Assembly (NCBI GenBank): GCA_037367405.1
Contig: JAZKJV010000085.1
Location: forward strand, 434,001 to 498,000
Length of the DNA: 64,000 bases
Direction of reading: 5' to 3'
From: Ottelia alismoides
Lineage: Eukaryota > Streptophyta > Magnoliopsida > Alismatales > Hydrocharitaceae
Position 1 is the first letter of the stretch. Every line of letters begins with the position of its first letter. Both the position numbers and the translations under genes were made by a program. The notes below the pieces were generated by a model. That model did no database searches, was not told where the DNA came from, and worked only from the letters and a program-made list of their open reading frames with translations. Positions 21,681 through 33,839 of this stretch are shown piece by piece.

Positions 21681-22134
21681 CTATACTTAGGATATTGCTC
21701 ATCCTAAGTATAGGGGGGGTGAAAACACCGGGTTGTTCTTCGTTCTGTTTCATCACTTCTGTTGTTGCCTATACTTAAGGTTCTTCACCTTAAGTATAGG
21801 GGGAGTGATGCCCCTCCATCGTGTATATATTTATCTATTTTCTTCGTGTCTTTCTACCCCTGTTTTGCTGCCTATACTTAGGGATACTTCACCCTAAGTA
21901 TGGGGGGGGGGGGTAGACTCTGTACATCCTTCACTCGGATTTCCCTTCATGTACAACTTGCTATACTTAGGATTACTTGATCCTAAGTATAGGGGGAAAC
22001 CACCGAGTTCTCCTTATTCTATTCATTCGTCTTTGTATATAGCCTTCCTTTTCACTTCCCTATACTAAGCATGAGTTATGTCTTCTTCATCGCTCTTGAC
22101 TCTGAGGACATCGTTCGAGCTAAGTATTGGGGGG
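21681..22134 (+). repeat. E1 array of five PPT-bearing hairpins
   Basis: Five inverted repeats start at 21681, 21768, 21871, 21961 and 22058, spaced 87-103 bp. The first four have 13-bp arms of the type CCTATACTTAGG...CCTAAGTATAGG with 6-8 nt loops; the fifth has a loop of about 55 nt. Each right arm runs directly into a G run (4 to 11 G). Right arm plus G run repeats the polypurine tract beside the 3' LTR (TAAGTATAGAGGGG at 60347-60360). Sequences between hairpins are not repeats of each other. Confidence 0.88.
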
Positions 22135-22538
22135 TGTGTATATATTTCATATATACTTTAGCCATAACTCGTACTTTGTGTGAGTGTGTTAATATATAAA
22201 ATGGCTAAAAACCTTAAAAACCACAAAAATTAAAAATTTTTCCTGTAAATAATCATTCTTTTATTGCACATACACAGCTAGTGTACAAATTATTTTTGTA
22301 AAAATGGTTTCAAAATCTTTTGGTGTAAAGTTTGTGTGAATATTTTCTTATCAAAATTATGTATATAGTACAACATTTTTCCAAAATGTTTTGAAAATCA
22401 AAAGTTTGCAAAAATCTTGTGTAAATGTGTGTAAATACTTTTGCAAAACTTGCATTTCATGCATTCATCCATTCATGATTTCAAAACATTTTTTTTAAAA
22501 AAATTTGCATGTTTGTAAAAATTGTGTAAATAGCATCT

Positions 22539-25500
22539 TGATGACACGCCTGATCACTCGGGTAAAAAGGTTGTCAAGGGTCGTTGAGACCCAAGTCACC
22601 AAGCGGTGTCGATCAAAAAAAAGAGACCACCAAATCGGATAAAAATCAACTCAAACACAAATAGCGGTCTTGCTATTATTTTAACCTGGTATAGCGACCA
22701 GGGTCGAACACAAGGAGCACGTGATGGCCTTGCGGCCTATGAAGTAGTTAAAAAGAATAGATAAAATAAAATACAAGTGTTTTTGGTGGGTTTTTAGGTT
22801 TTATAATATTTTTGGATTTTGAATTATTTAAGAAAATAAGGCAAACAAGTAAAACGACCAACTTCAAGCAATTATTTATGATAAAAAATCAATCAAAAAT
22901 TCAAATAAAAATGTTTTTGTGTGTTTTATGTTTTTACTATTTTTAGTGAATTTTTGGGATTTTTCTGATGTTTATTTAATTTTCTAAAAATAAAACAAGG
23001 CAAAGAACTGGAGGTACTGCCCAGTCAGGAGTAAAAGACCAATTTACAATGCAAAAAGGACTATTTAGCTCCGACGGTCAATTTTCCTATAAACTAGAAA
23101 GTTTAAGGAAAATTTGAGCACTGAAATTATTGTTTTTGGATTTTTAAAATGATTATTAGAATTTTTATAAGTTTTTAGGTGTTTTTCAATTTTTATGAGT
23201 TTTCTACAATGAAAAGTGACTAAAATTGGTCAGAAAATCACGCTAAGACAAACTAAACAGTAAGTATTTTTTTGTAATTTTTAGATGAGTTTTAATATTT
23301 TTTGTGATTTTTCAAGACAGGCAGTGAAGAAAATGCATGTTTTTGAACTTCTAAAAATAGTAAATGAAATAAAAAATGTCTCCAAAAATTAGAGAAAATT
23401 TTACACCATGGCAGGAGCCATGGGTCCAATTTTCATCAAATTTGGAGTTGATTTGCTATTTTATTAAAATCAAACACAAGGGCATAGTACATAGGGACCT
23501 AAATGCAATTAAAACAAGTTCCAGGGGGTCCGGTGCAAAATTCCCAAGGATTCACGTGCGAGGCGCGTGACCTGGGACACTCAGGGACCTAATTGCAAGA
23601 AAAATAAGGTTCCTGGACTAATTAGTAACACGTACTAAAAGTCCAAGGGCCTCTGTGCAAAATACCCACGAATTTAACACATGTTCTAAAAATACGCGCA
23701 CAGGGGTATAAATGAAATTATCTAAAAAGATTCATTCATTAATAACATCCCAGAACTACAAGGGCATCAATGCAAATATCCCACAAAATCACGTGTCGAA
23801 GCACGTGTCCACAGCTCACAGGGGTATAAAAGCAAATACCCTAAAAGACAAGGTCCACTATGCAAATTACCCTACTGAAATAGACGTTTTAAAATATTTA
23901 CTGGACTAGATGGTATATACGAAAACTAGAGGGGCCTAAGAGAACTTTACCCCTTATTAAGATCCAAGGGCTGGAGGCGTGCCACGTGGTGGTTCGAGCG
24001 GTCGAGAACGGGTGGCACTCCAATGCTAAACTCCTCGGGCTGATCAGACGGTCAGGACCTCGCCACGTGGGGGATCGAACGGAGGGGAAGCACTGTGGCT
24101 AAACCTCGGCCATCGGACGGTCCAGAGCACTCCTCCAAAGATCTGACGCTGCCGGTGACTCCTCAGATGGACGGCTGTGATACGAACTGGAGCGGGAGGT
24201 GCATCGGACGGCTGCTGGAGGTCCTCGAAGAACAAGTGGCCGGCGAACTTCGCTGGCCCAGTACACGCGCTCCGAACCTCCGCGGGGGCTTCTGATGATC
24301 GAGGAAGCTTCGCCATAGCCTCCCGCGTCTGTGGGACCTCTCCGATGAATCAACAGAGCTCTGGAGAGCTCGGTCGACCCCAGCGGAGGAGGAGGAGCTC
24401 CGGTGCTCGAATGGGAAGACCTCAGATGCCTTCCTGGGACCTGCAAAATGACACCAAAAAGCTCCTGGGTCGAGGGCAAACTGCCTCGACCCCCTAAGCG
24501 GCCGTGAAGGTGAACGGTGCGGTGGTGCGGGCGAACCCCGGCGATGCAACGACAAAGGGATTCGAACCCCAGCTCCTGTGCGAGCTGGGTTGAACGGAGG
24601 TGCAGAGAAGGTGCGCAGGAGAAGGGCGAGCGTGATGGGGGATTCCAATGATCGATACGAAGATGGATGTGGCCGGAATCAGAGGTGGACGGCAACGACG
24701 AGAATTGGGGGAAATGCAAAATCAGAGAAAAGGGGAAAGAATCTAAACTACCTGGATGGAAGGATCGACTGGGGATGAGCTGGGCTAGCTCTGGTCCTTG
24801 CCTCGCGGGTCGTCGTGGCCCGAGGCTCGAGCTCCTGCTGTGGGCGGAGCACGGCGGCGCTTGCTCGCCGGATCAGTGGTTCGGTCACTCTCTCCTCTCT
24901 ACGACACTGCCAACCGGGAGCTGTCACCTCGAGGGTGGCTGTGGAGGTACTGGGATGAAGGAATGGGGAGCCAAAGATGCGCAATAGGGTGGCGGAGCTG
25001 GGAATTTATATGGGTGCAGGTCCGGGAAGAAAGGCTCGGGTTCGGCTCGATGGAGCACAGATCCCTAGGTTGGAGATCGGGCGAGGTTCCCGGACCATAG
25101 GAGTGTCATTAGGACCCTGGGTTTGGCGGACTGAGGATCCGGTTTAGGCGCTAAAATGAAGAGAAGTCGGGTCGCCCGCCTAATACCCGTGAGAGGTGGT
25201 CCTGGGGGGGAAGTTGACCGGACAGTCAACAACCCCCGTGGACCAATGGGGAACGGCCATTTGGAAAAGATTTGAAAAATTAATAAAATATAGTAAATGG
25301 CCGATTTATTAAAAAGTCAAAACATAAAATATTTTTGTTTTATTTGTTTTATTTTTTTTGTGATTTTTAATTAATTTTTCAAAATATAAATAGGGTATTT
25401 ATATAATAAGGCTATAGATAGGTATGTGTACAATATAGGATTTTTATTTTTGATTTTTAATTTGTTATTTTTGTGCATTTTTATTCCCATTTTATATTTT

Positions 25501-26209
25501 ACTTATTTATAGAATAAAATTAGGAATAAAAGGATATTTTTATTTTATTTTTATTATTTATATACAAGGGCGAAATAAATAGATATATATATATATTTAT
25601 ATACATGGTATATTTACAATATTCTTTTTGGTTTTTAATTTTGTTCTTTTTATTTTGTTTTCATTTTTGTTATTTTTATTTTATTTATTTACAACATAAA
25701 ATATAGAATATTTACAAATCTTTATAGAAATTAATTTATTTATAAGGTGAAATAAATATGGATGTGGTTGTATGTACATGATGAAAAGGGTGGTTTTGTT
25801 TTCTTTTTAATTTTTTTCTATTTTTGTTTTGAATTTTTAATTATAAATATGTATACAATATATATACAAGCCATTTTATTCTATATTTTTTTAGAGGAAA
25901 ATATAATTATTTATTTACAGGTCTATTTACACCCATGAGCCCATATCTCCCTCTACTTTGGCTTTTATACGGTCAGGCCCATGTTGAGCCCTCCCTTGGG
26001 ATTAGGTTGCTCAATATTTATTCTAAATATTTCCTCTTTTTCTTTTGTTTCTTTATTCTTTTATTTTTGCACAAAAACATGCTAATTATTAAACTTTATA
26101 CAATGCATGCTTTTTACTAATTATTTATATTTACATCTATCTACATGTATTTGCAAAGGTTTTTGTAGCTAAAATATAAGAATAAAGAGTGATGAATGGG
26201 TATTCATCA
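22539..26209 (-). repeat. E2 3' LTR (3671 bp)
   Basis: In plus-strand order it runs from TGATGACACG to the palindrome TGATGAATGGGTATTCATCA at 26190-26209; the minus strand therefore starts TGATGAATACCC and ends GTGTCATCA. It contains a TATA-like CATATAAAT (minus, near 25003-25015), an intron-like segment (24441-24751) and an AATAAG near 23955 in place of AATAAA. The right edge abuts the purine tract, which identifies it as the 3' LTR. Confidence 0.93.
24441..24751 (-). other. Intron-like segment in the E2 3' LTR (311 bp)
   Basis: The minus strand reads ATCCAG|GTAGTT at the donor and CATTTTGCAG|GTCCC at the acceptor, matching the segment in the E1, E3 and 61429 LTRs in both position and length. 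Confidence 0.45.
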
Positions 26210-26222
26210 CCCCCTATACTTA
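26210..26222 (-). promoter_or_regulatory. E2 polypurine tract
   Basis: The minus strand reads TAAGTATAGGGGG directly before the TGATGAATAC start of the 3' LTR. An additional purine-rich run (plus-strand GAAAAAGAAAG repeats) lies at 26262-26295, on the opposite strand. Confidence 0.85.
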
Positions 26223-26994
26223 ACTTTGCTAGTCCCTTAGCAAACACTTATTTGAAAAAGAAGTGAAAAAGAAAGAAAAAGAAAAAGAAAAAGAGAGGAA
26301 TGTACATGGATCAAGGCTGATTATTAAACTTACCTTTATTAAATTGAAATATGGAGCTCGATCAGATCTTTGGATTGTTAATGTGTCGGAACCTTATTCG
26401 GACTTAAGCTTAAAACTCAATAGCCTCTAAGTTCCACCAATCTATGGTCAAGACTCCTCAATAAACCAGATCAGAACAAGTCTACATACACAAACTCTAG
26501 TGACCATGAATCTTTCCATGCAGTGTAAGTGATATGTAGCTCCCCACCTCAGAAGTAACAAAGAAACAACCTCCCCCAACCTGGTAACCCTAATGCCTCG
26601 GTCTAGCAACTCTTTCCTCGAGAAGCGGGGTATTCCCTTCTAAGTTCAAGTGCAACCGGCTCAAGAAGAGGGGGAATAAGAGGTATAGACTTTTGGGAGC
26701 TCAACCAGTGTAGCTAAGTCTCCCGCTGCAAGCTTCATGAGATGTAACATGGATACCATAAGCTTTTGCTTTATTTGACTATATACACTCCGGTGGGGTT
26801 ATTAAATTTTCAATCCGACCCACCACTTTTTTGGAGTTCTTTTTGCATTTTTTTAAGTGCATCTGTACAACATATCTACATGGTGCAACATATATACAAG
26901 AAATTTTCCTCTTGAGCCAGTAGACTATCCCTCTTTTGAAGCTTTATTGCAACCCACGGCTTCTGTCTTTAGACTTCATCACCACTAGACCAAG

Positions 26995-27234
26995 TTGAGA
27001 CGTACTTCCTTCACTAGAAGAAGAAGAGAGGTTCCGCCTAGAAGTACTACCCTCATATGCTACCCCAAGCTAAAGGAAACTACCTCCTCACCGCCTCATC
27101 CGTGGAGAGCTATGTGTAAAGTGCTGGTGCAAGTCAAGCCATTGTCTATAAGAGTCATGCGTGTGTTGTTAAGTGCTCTACTTAGGCTCATCAAGATGAC
27201 ATATGCTCATAGCCTAGTGGACTCAAAGAATTAA
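26995..27234 (+). other. Antisense 79-codon frame conserved in E1, E2 and E3
   Basis: The frame opens with TTG, not ATG, and encodes a basic product beginning RRTSFTRRRREVPPRS. The equivalent antisense frames are at 44499-44738 (E3) and 59304-59543 (E1), all the same length, with only a few residue changes (P/L, A/T, L/I, R/C). Antisense frames downstream of pol are known in some plant gypsy lineages. The lack of an ATG and the short length make a real gene uncertain. Confidence 0.3.
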
Positions 27235-27795
27235 GTCCTTATGGACCTGAAAAGCCTTAACCCTAAGCCCTATAAGGTTCCTCTTAGAATTAGGTGGATT
27301 AAGATCTTAATCAAGCTCCATTTCCCAATTTAATTCCAGTCTTAGTCTAAATGTCAACTATCATCCAGGAAAACTATATACATATATATACAAAGATGCT
27401 ATTTACACATATTTACAATCGTGCAAAATTTTTGAAAAATGTTTTGAAATCATGGATGGATGAATGCATGAAGTGCAAGTTTTGCAAAAGTATTTACACA
27501 CATTTACACAAAATTCTTGCAAACTTTTGATTTTCAAAACATTTTGGAAAAATTTTGCACTATATACATAATTTTGATAAGAAAAATATTTACACAAGCT
27601 TTACACAAAAGATTTTTGAAAACATTTTTACAAAAATAATTTGTACACTAGCCATGTATGTGCAATAAAAGAATGATTATTTATAGGAAAAATTTTTAAT
27701 TTTTGTGATTTTTAGGGTTTTTAGCCATTTTATTTATTAACACACTCACACAAAGTACGAGTTATGGCTAAAGTATATATGAAATATACACACAC

Positions 27796-28145
27796 CCCCA
27801 TATACTTAGCTCGAACGATGTCCTCAGAGTCAAGAGCGATGAAGAAGACATAACTCGTGCTTAGTATAGGGAAGTGAAAAGGAATGACTATATACAGAGA
27901 TGAATCAAAGAATAGAATGAGGAGAACTCGGTGGTTTCCCCCTATACTTAGGATCCAATAATCCTAAGTATAGCAAGCTGTACATGAAGGGAAATCCGAG
28001 TGAAGAATGTACAGAGTCTGCCCCCCTATACTTAGGGTATAATGTCCCTAAGTATAGGCAGCAGTACAGGGTAGAAGGAGTGAAAAGAATACCCGAAGGT
28101 CCTACATCCCCCCATACTTAGGGTAGAGTACACCCTAAGTATAGC
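27796..28145 (-). repeat. E2 array of PPT-bearing hairpins
   Basis: In minus-strand terms four inverted repeats end in TAAGTATAGGGGG-like arms. Plus-strand positions are 27796-27872 (long loop), 27948-27982, 28021-28060 and 28108-28145. The compact ones have about 12-13 bp arms such as CTATACTTAGGAT/ATCCTAAGTATAG. Arm sequences have changed from those of E1 and E3 mostly in matched positions. Confidence 0.85.
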
Positions 28146-28276
28146 ATAATCATAAGATGAGGAAAGGGATGTGGGACTAAAGAATAGAGTAATATGGACA
28201 ACTGGATCTATACAGGTCGGAAGAACAGTGATAATCAGGCGTGAGATGCAATAGATGTGAGTCAAGAGACCACATC

Positions 28277-29998
28277 TCACGCAAAGTGAATAGGGGCAAC
28301 ATCGGCAACCCACGGCTCATGATCTAGAAACGGCTTGAGCCGCTGGCCGTTCACTCGAAAGGTACTCTCAGAAGACAACTCAGATATATAAATGCTACCG
28401 TTGTCATGTACCTTTCTCACCAGATATGGTCCCTTCCACTTGCTCTGTAGCTTCCCTGGAAATAATCGCAGCCTCGCATCAAACAACCATACTTTCTGTC
28501 CAGGCTCAAAATGCTTGTGGCTGATGTGAGAATCATGCCACTCTTTCACTCTCTCTTTATAATGTAGGCTGTTTGAGAAGGCGGTATCTCTAAGCTCCTC
28601 CAAGGCTGCTAACTCTGTCCTCCTCCGGTCTCCTACACTATCTGGATCCATAAGTATCTCAGTGACTGCCCATAGTGACTTGTGTCTCAGCTCAACAGGC
28701 AAATGGCATGGCTTGCCATATACGAGGCGAAAGGGAGATGTGCCCAATGGTGTCTTGAAAGACGTCCTATATGCCCACAAGACCGAGTCCAAAAGCTGTG
28801 ACCAATCCTTTCGGTCAGGGAGGATGACTTTCTGCAATATAGTCTTGATCTCCCTGTTCGACACCTCGGCTAGACCATTCGTCTGTGGATGGTATGGAGT
28901 GGCAACTCGATGGTCTATGCCGAACTCATTAGCAAGTGCCTTCACCTGATCGTTGATGAAATGAGACCCCCCATCTGAAATCAATACTCGAGGTACCCCG
29001 AACCGTGTGATGATGTGCTTCCTCAAAAATCTGCAAACAGTCCTTGCATCAGCGGCTCAGGCGGGGATAGCCTCAACCCAACGACTCACATAATCAACGG
29101 CCAACAGAATGTACTCAAATCCCTGACTCTTAGGGAATGGACCCATGAAATCGATGCCCCATGCATCAAAAACCTCACAGAAGTGAATGGGCTGCATCGA
29201 CATCATATCACGCTGTCCACAAGTGCCCATCCTCTGACAGTCAGTACACCTCTTCACGAACTCATAAGAGTCCTTGAAGAGAGTAGGCCACCACGAGCCT
29301 GATTGGAGCACTTTCTGTGCTGTTCTCCTCCCAGAATGATGTCCTCCTACCTCAAGCTTGTGGCAGTAAGTGAGGACGCTATGGTGCTCCTCCTGAGGAA
29401 TGCACCGACGCCAAACGCTATCCCCTCCTTCGTGGTAAAGGATGGGATCCTCCCAGTGGTAGGACTTGGCCTTCGCAAGGAAGGTCTCAAGCCTCTGTCT
29501 GGGCCAATCTTGTGGGACTTTCCCAGCAACGAGAAAGTTCACAATATCGGCATACCATGGGAGTGAGGCGATAACAAGGATCTCCTCATCTGGGAAGGTC
29601 TCACAAATGGGATCAATCTGCTCAGACTCCTCAGGCTGCTCTAAACGGGAGAGATGATCCGCCACCACATTCTTAACTCTAGGCTTATCCTTGATCTCAA
29701 TGTCGAACTCCTGGAGTAGAAGGATCCATCTAGTCAGTCTGGCCTTGGCATCCTTCTTTGCCATGAGGTATCGGATGGCGGTATGATCAGTATACAAAGT
29801 CACTCTAGATCCAATGATGTAAGATCTGAACTTATCTAGGGCGGACACTACTGCTAGCATCTCCTTCTCTGTGAGTGTATAATTCCGCTGGGCGGAATCC
29901 AAGGTGCGGCTAGCATAGTGGATAGCAAATGGGACTCCATCCCTCCTCTGTCCTAGCACAGCCCCTACGGCAAAATCGGAGGCATCCGTCATGATCTC
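28277..29998 (-). pseudogene. pol: E2 RNase H and integrase
   Basis: This is the 3' part of E2 pol, starting inside the codon of [10 protein letters not shown] where E3 inserted. RNase H shows [24 protein letters not shown] and [12 protein letters not shown]. The integrase zinc finger ([11 protein letters not shown]...CTDCQRMG) and the D,D-35-E core ([25 protein letters not shown]) are present, ending FHF-type PIHFA at 28277. One stop, TGA at 29057-29059, replaces a CGA Arg codon of E3, a typical methyl-CpG transition. Otherwise the frame is open. The upstream RT lies at 49124-49962. Confidence 0.93.
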
Positions 29999-30207
29999 TG
30001 ATGAATACTCATTCATCACTCTTTATTCTTATATTTTAGCTACAAAAACCTTTGCAAATGCATGTAGATGTGTGTAAATACAAATAATTATCAAAAGCAT
30101 GCATTGTGTAAAAACCTATAATTAGCATGTTTTTGTGCAAAAATAAAAGATTAAAGATTAAAAAGAAAAAAAGGGAAATATTTAGAATAAATATTGAGCA
30201 ACCTAAC

Positions 30208-31853
30208 TGATGAATACCCATTCATCACTCTTTATTCTTCTATTTTAGCTACAAAAACCTTTGCAAATACATGTAAATATGTGCAAATACAAATAATTAC
30301 CAAAAGCATGCATTGTGTAAAAAGATATAATTAGCATGTTTTTGTGCAAAAATAAAAGAATAAAGAGTAAAAAGAAAAAGAGGGAAATATTTAGAATAAA
30401 TATTGAGCAACCTAACCCAAGGGAGGGCTCAGCATGGGCCTGACCGCATAAAAGCCAAAGTAGAGGGAGATAGGAGCTCATGTGTACATACTTTTGTAAA
30501 TAAATAAAATTATATTTTCCTCACCCAAAAATATGCTTGTATACATTTTGTATATATTTAGAAACTATTAAAAACAAAATAAAAATTTAAAAATCAAAAT
30601 TCCAAAAATGCCCTTTCACCATGTACATAGACCATCATCCTTTATTTATTTAACCCTATAAATAAATAAAATTATTTTCTAAACTTTTTGTAAATATTCT
30701 ATGTTACATATTGTAAATACATAAAATAACAAGAAACAAAACATAAATCAAATAAAAATTACAAAATTAAAAATACAAAAATACATTGTATAGATACCAT
30801 GTATATAAATGTATACAACTATTTATTTCACCCTTGTGTATAAATAATTAAAATAAAATAAAAATACCATTTTGTTCTTTACTTTATGATGTAAATAAAT
30901 AAAATATAAAATGGGCATAAAAATACATAAAAATAACAAATAAAAAAAATCAAAAATTAAAATCTATATAGTGTACATATACCTATATATATATAGCTAC
31001 CCTATTTTTATTTCCAAAAATTAATTAAAAATCACCAAAAAATAGAAAAAAATAAAAGAAAAATATTTCATGTTTTGAGTTTTTCTTAATTCGGCCTTTT
31101 TCTACCTTAAATTAAATAAACAAAAAATTAAAAACGTGGCAGCTCCTGATTGGTCCACGGGGGATTGTTGACCCCGGTCAACTCCCCCGCGGACTCTTTC
31201 CTTTTGCGTCGACTCGCGCCCGACCCGACTTCGTCGATTTCTCCACGCGTCTCCAGCCTGTCGCCCCCGCGAACCCCGCGCCCGGATTCTTCGCCGTTCA
31301 TCCGACATCCTCGCCAGATCCTTCGCCGTGGGATCCACGCCTTCCATAGCTGCCTCCACTCAACCCTAATCGGCCCTGTCTCCATATATATCCTGACCTC
31401 CGCCGCCTCCGCGCCTCATCTTTGGACCTTCTCCTTCTTCCCAGTGACCTCCAGAAGCACCGCGAGAGTGACAGCAAGCGATCGCCCCTGTTGCAGCGAG
31501 GCGAGGAGGCGAATCCACTGATCCGGCGTTCTTCGCCGCCGTTGCTCCGCCACCAGCGTGAGCACCGAGCCTCGGGCCGAGACGACCCTTGAGGCTACGA
31601 CCAGGAGCACCACCTGCTCTTCCCCAGTCTCTCCGACCACCCAGGTAGATCACTTAGGCCGTAGATTAGAGTAGGTTTCGATTTTTAGCTTACTGGTAGC
31701 GTAGCTCCGCCGCCGTCGCCAGCCACCTCCGATCTCCCATCTGCCATTCCGACCCGACATCATCTTCGCCAGACCTCTCCGCATCTTCTTCACCCATTCA
31801 CCCAACCCGGATCGCACAGGATCTGGGAATGGAGAGCTCCTCCCCATTCATCA
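30208..31853 (+). mobile_element. Truncated LTR insertion with perfect target duplication
   Basis: 1646 bp starting TGATGAATACCCATTCATCA and ending CCCCATTCATCA, flanked by CTAAC at 30203-30207 and 31854-31858. The uninterrupted E3 3' LTR (near 45714) confirms the empty site. The sequence matches only the first 45% or so of the LTR subfamily seen at 61429 (shared TTCTTCTATTTTAGC near the start), including TATA (31383-31391) and the intron donor CAG|GTAG near 31645. The usual LTR 3' end GTGTCATCA is missing. It may be a solo LTR with a large deletion, or an insertion of an incomplete reverse transcript. Confidence 0.85.
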
Positions 31854-33090
31854 CTAACCCAAGGGAGGGCTCAGCATGGGCCTGACCGCATAAAAGCCAA
31901 AGTAGAGGGAGATAGGGGCTCATGTGTGTACATATTTATGTAAATAAAATAAAGATATTTTCCTCACCAAAAATATGCTTGTATATACTTGTACATATTT
32001 ATAAATATAAAAAAAAAACAAAAGAAAAAGTTAAAAATCAAAAAGAACAAAAACACCCCTTTTCATCTTGTACATAAACCACTTCTATGTATTTATTTAA
32101 CCTTGTAAATAAATAAAATTAATTTCCAAACTTTTTGTAAATATTCTATGTTATATATTGTAAATAAATAAAATAAAAACAATTAAAACAAAAGCAAAAT
32201 TAAAAATACAAAAATATATTGCACATATACCATGTATATAGATGTATATATGTATTTATTTTACCTATGTAAATAAATAATAAAAATAAAATAAAAATAC
32301 CCTTTTTATTCCTTATATTATAATGAAAATAAATAAAATATAAAATAAGAATAAAATTGCACAAAAATAACAATTAAAAAAAATCAAAAAATTCAAAACC
32401 ATATATATTGTATATATATACCTATGTATAGTACTATATTGTATATAGCTTATTTTTATTTCGAAAAAATTATTAAAAATCACCAAAAAATAGAAAAAAT
32501 AAAATAAAAACCTTTCATGTTTTAAGTTTTTGCTGAATCGGGCCGTAGCTACCCTTAATTTTCACTTCAAAATTCAGCCACGTGGCCTAATTCTATTGGG
32601 TCCTGAGGATGTTGACCGCCCGGTCAACTACCCCCCCAGGACCACCTTCTGCGGATTTAAGCGCCCGACCCGACTTCCCTAATTTCTAGCGCCTAAACCC
32701 GATTGAATCCCACCTAAACCCCGGGTCCGTTTCACTCCTGCCACATCCGACATCCTCGCCGGGCCATCCACCTCGGGATCCGCGCGCCTCCACGCCCTAC
32801 CCGAGCCATCTTTCCCGGACCCCTCCAGCGTACATAAGTGAGCTCCGCCACCCCATTTCACCATCTTTGGTCACTTGTCTCCACCCCCAGTGAGCTCCAG
32901 AGAGTCCGCTAGAGTGACAGCTTGCGTCTCGACCTGTCGAAGCGAGGAGAGGGAGCTTGGCCATCGATCCGGCGAGCTACGCCGCCGCTGCTCCGCCACC
33001 TGCGTGAGCACCGAGCCTCGGAGGGAGACGATCCTTGAGGCGACGACCAGGAGCTTCAGCAGCTCCTCCCCAGTCTCTCCGACCACCCAG

Positions 33091-33399
33091 GTAGCCCCTT
33101 AGGCTTTCCTTTTTCGTCGATTTCCATTTACGCCCAAATCGCGCTGCCGCCGTATATCTTCGATTCCGACCACTCCATTATCCCTTTCGATCATCGGAGT
33201 CGACCATCGCATTCGCCTCCTTCCGACGCACCTTCTGCACCCCTCCGTTCAACCGAGCTCGCACAGGCTGGGAACCGAGCACCTCCGTCCACCACCTTCG
33301 CCGGAGCTCGCCATTCCGACCCACCGTTCACCGTCGCTACGCCTAACCGGGTCGAGGCAATTCGCCCTCGACCCGCGAGTCTCCTGAGCTATTTTGCAG
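33091..33399 (+). other. Intron-like segment in the E3 5' LTR (309 bp)
   Basis: The donor is ACCCAG|GTAGCC and the acceptor CTATTTTGCAG|GTGCT. The 3' LTR copy is at 46947-47257 (311 bp). A further acceptor-like CTCTTTACAG lies near 34713. The transcribed leader before gag would be over 3 kb and full of ATGs, so removal of such segments would help gag translation. Confidence 0.45.
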
Positions 33400-33839
33400 G
33401 TGCTACCAAGCCCATCTGAGGGCTTTGGTCATTCAGGCCAGGAGGCCCAGCTCCGTCGACCTCGCCCGAGCTTCTCGGAGCTCGGCGCGATCATCGGAGC
33501 CTACCGGCAGACACGGGAGCCCGCCACGATTCTTCTCCGACATTCAGAGTGCTCCCAAGAGGTCAGCAGCGCTCGCACGAGGCCGGCGAGTCTTGCCGGG
33601 GACCTGTTCTTCCAGCATCCTCCATCGCCGTTCGATCAGCCTCCTGCTCCAGGCGCCATCTGGACCGTTCGTCCCTGAAGCTCCCTTCGACGTCAGATCT
33701 GAGGAGTCTGATCCCAGCCGTTAGATCTACACGTGGCTCGGCTCCGACCTTTGGATCAGTCCGAGAACCCCAGCGCTGGCGTGCCACTTGATTCAGACCG
33801 TAGATCCCTCCACGTGGCAGCCATCCAGCCGCTCCGCTT

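Larger units (their letters stand above)
14323..22538 (+). mobile_element. E1: non-autonomous Athila-like element, left part
   Basis: This part holds a 5' LTR, a tRNA-Asp type PBS, leader, gag, an acidic reading frame and a 3' hairpin array. The element is cut at 22538 by E2 and resumes at 59148 (target duplication CATCT at 22534-22538 and 59143-59147). Uninterrupted it would be about 13 kb. No protease, RT, RNase H or integrase is present, so it must depend on enzymes from relatives such as E2 and E3. With 96% or so LTR agreement by eye, it is the oldest of the three nested gypsy elements, as the nesting order requires. Confidence 0.88.
26223..28276 (-). other. E2 3' untranslated region
   Basis: About 2 kb between the integrase stop and the purine tract, without a sense-strand gene. 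It aligns by eye with 43457-45495 of E3 and with 21531-22538 plus 59148-60346 of E1. It holds a hairpin array (27796-28145) and, on the plus strand, a conserved frame at 26995-27234. Confidence 0.8.

Noticed and set aside
21681..22134. CRISPR-like array
   Set aside because: Regular spacing of short palindromes suggested it, but the repeats are imperfect hairpins of varying arms in a plant retroelement, with homologous spacers in E2 and E3. No cas genes exist.
21681..22134. Rho-independent terminators
   Set aside because: Hairpins are followed by G runs, not T runs, and the context is eukaryotic.
22539..26209. Assembly artefact creating inverted LTR copies
   Set aside because: The 5-bp duplications fit on both sides of E2, E3 and the 30208 insertion, and the LTR copies differ from each other, so real nested insertions explain the order.
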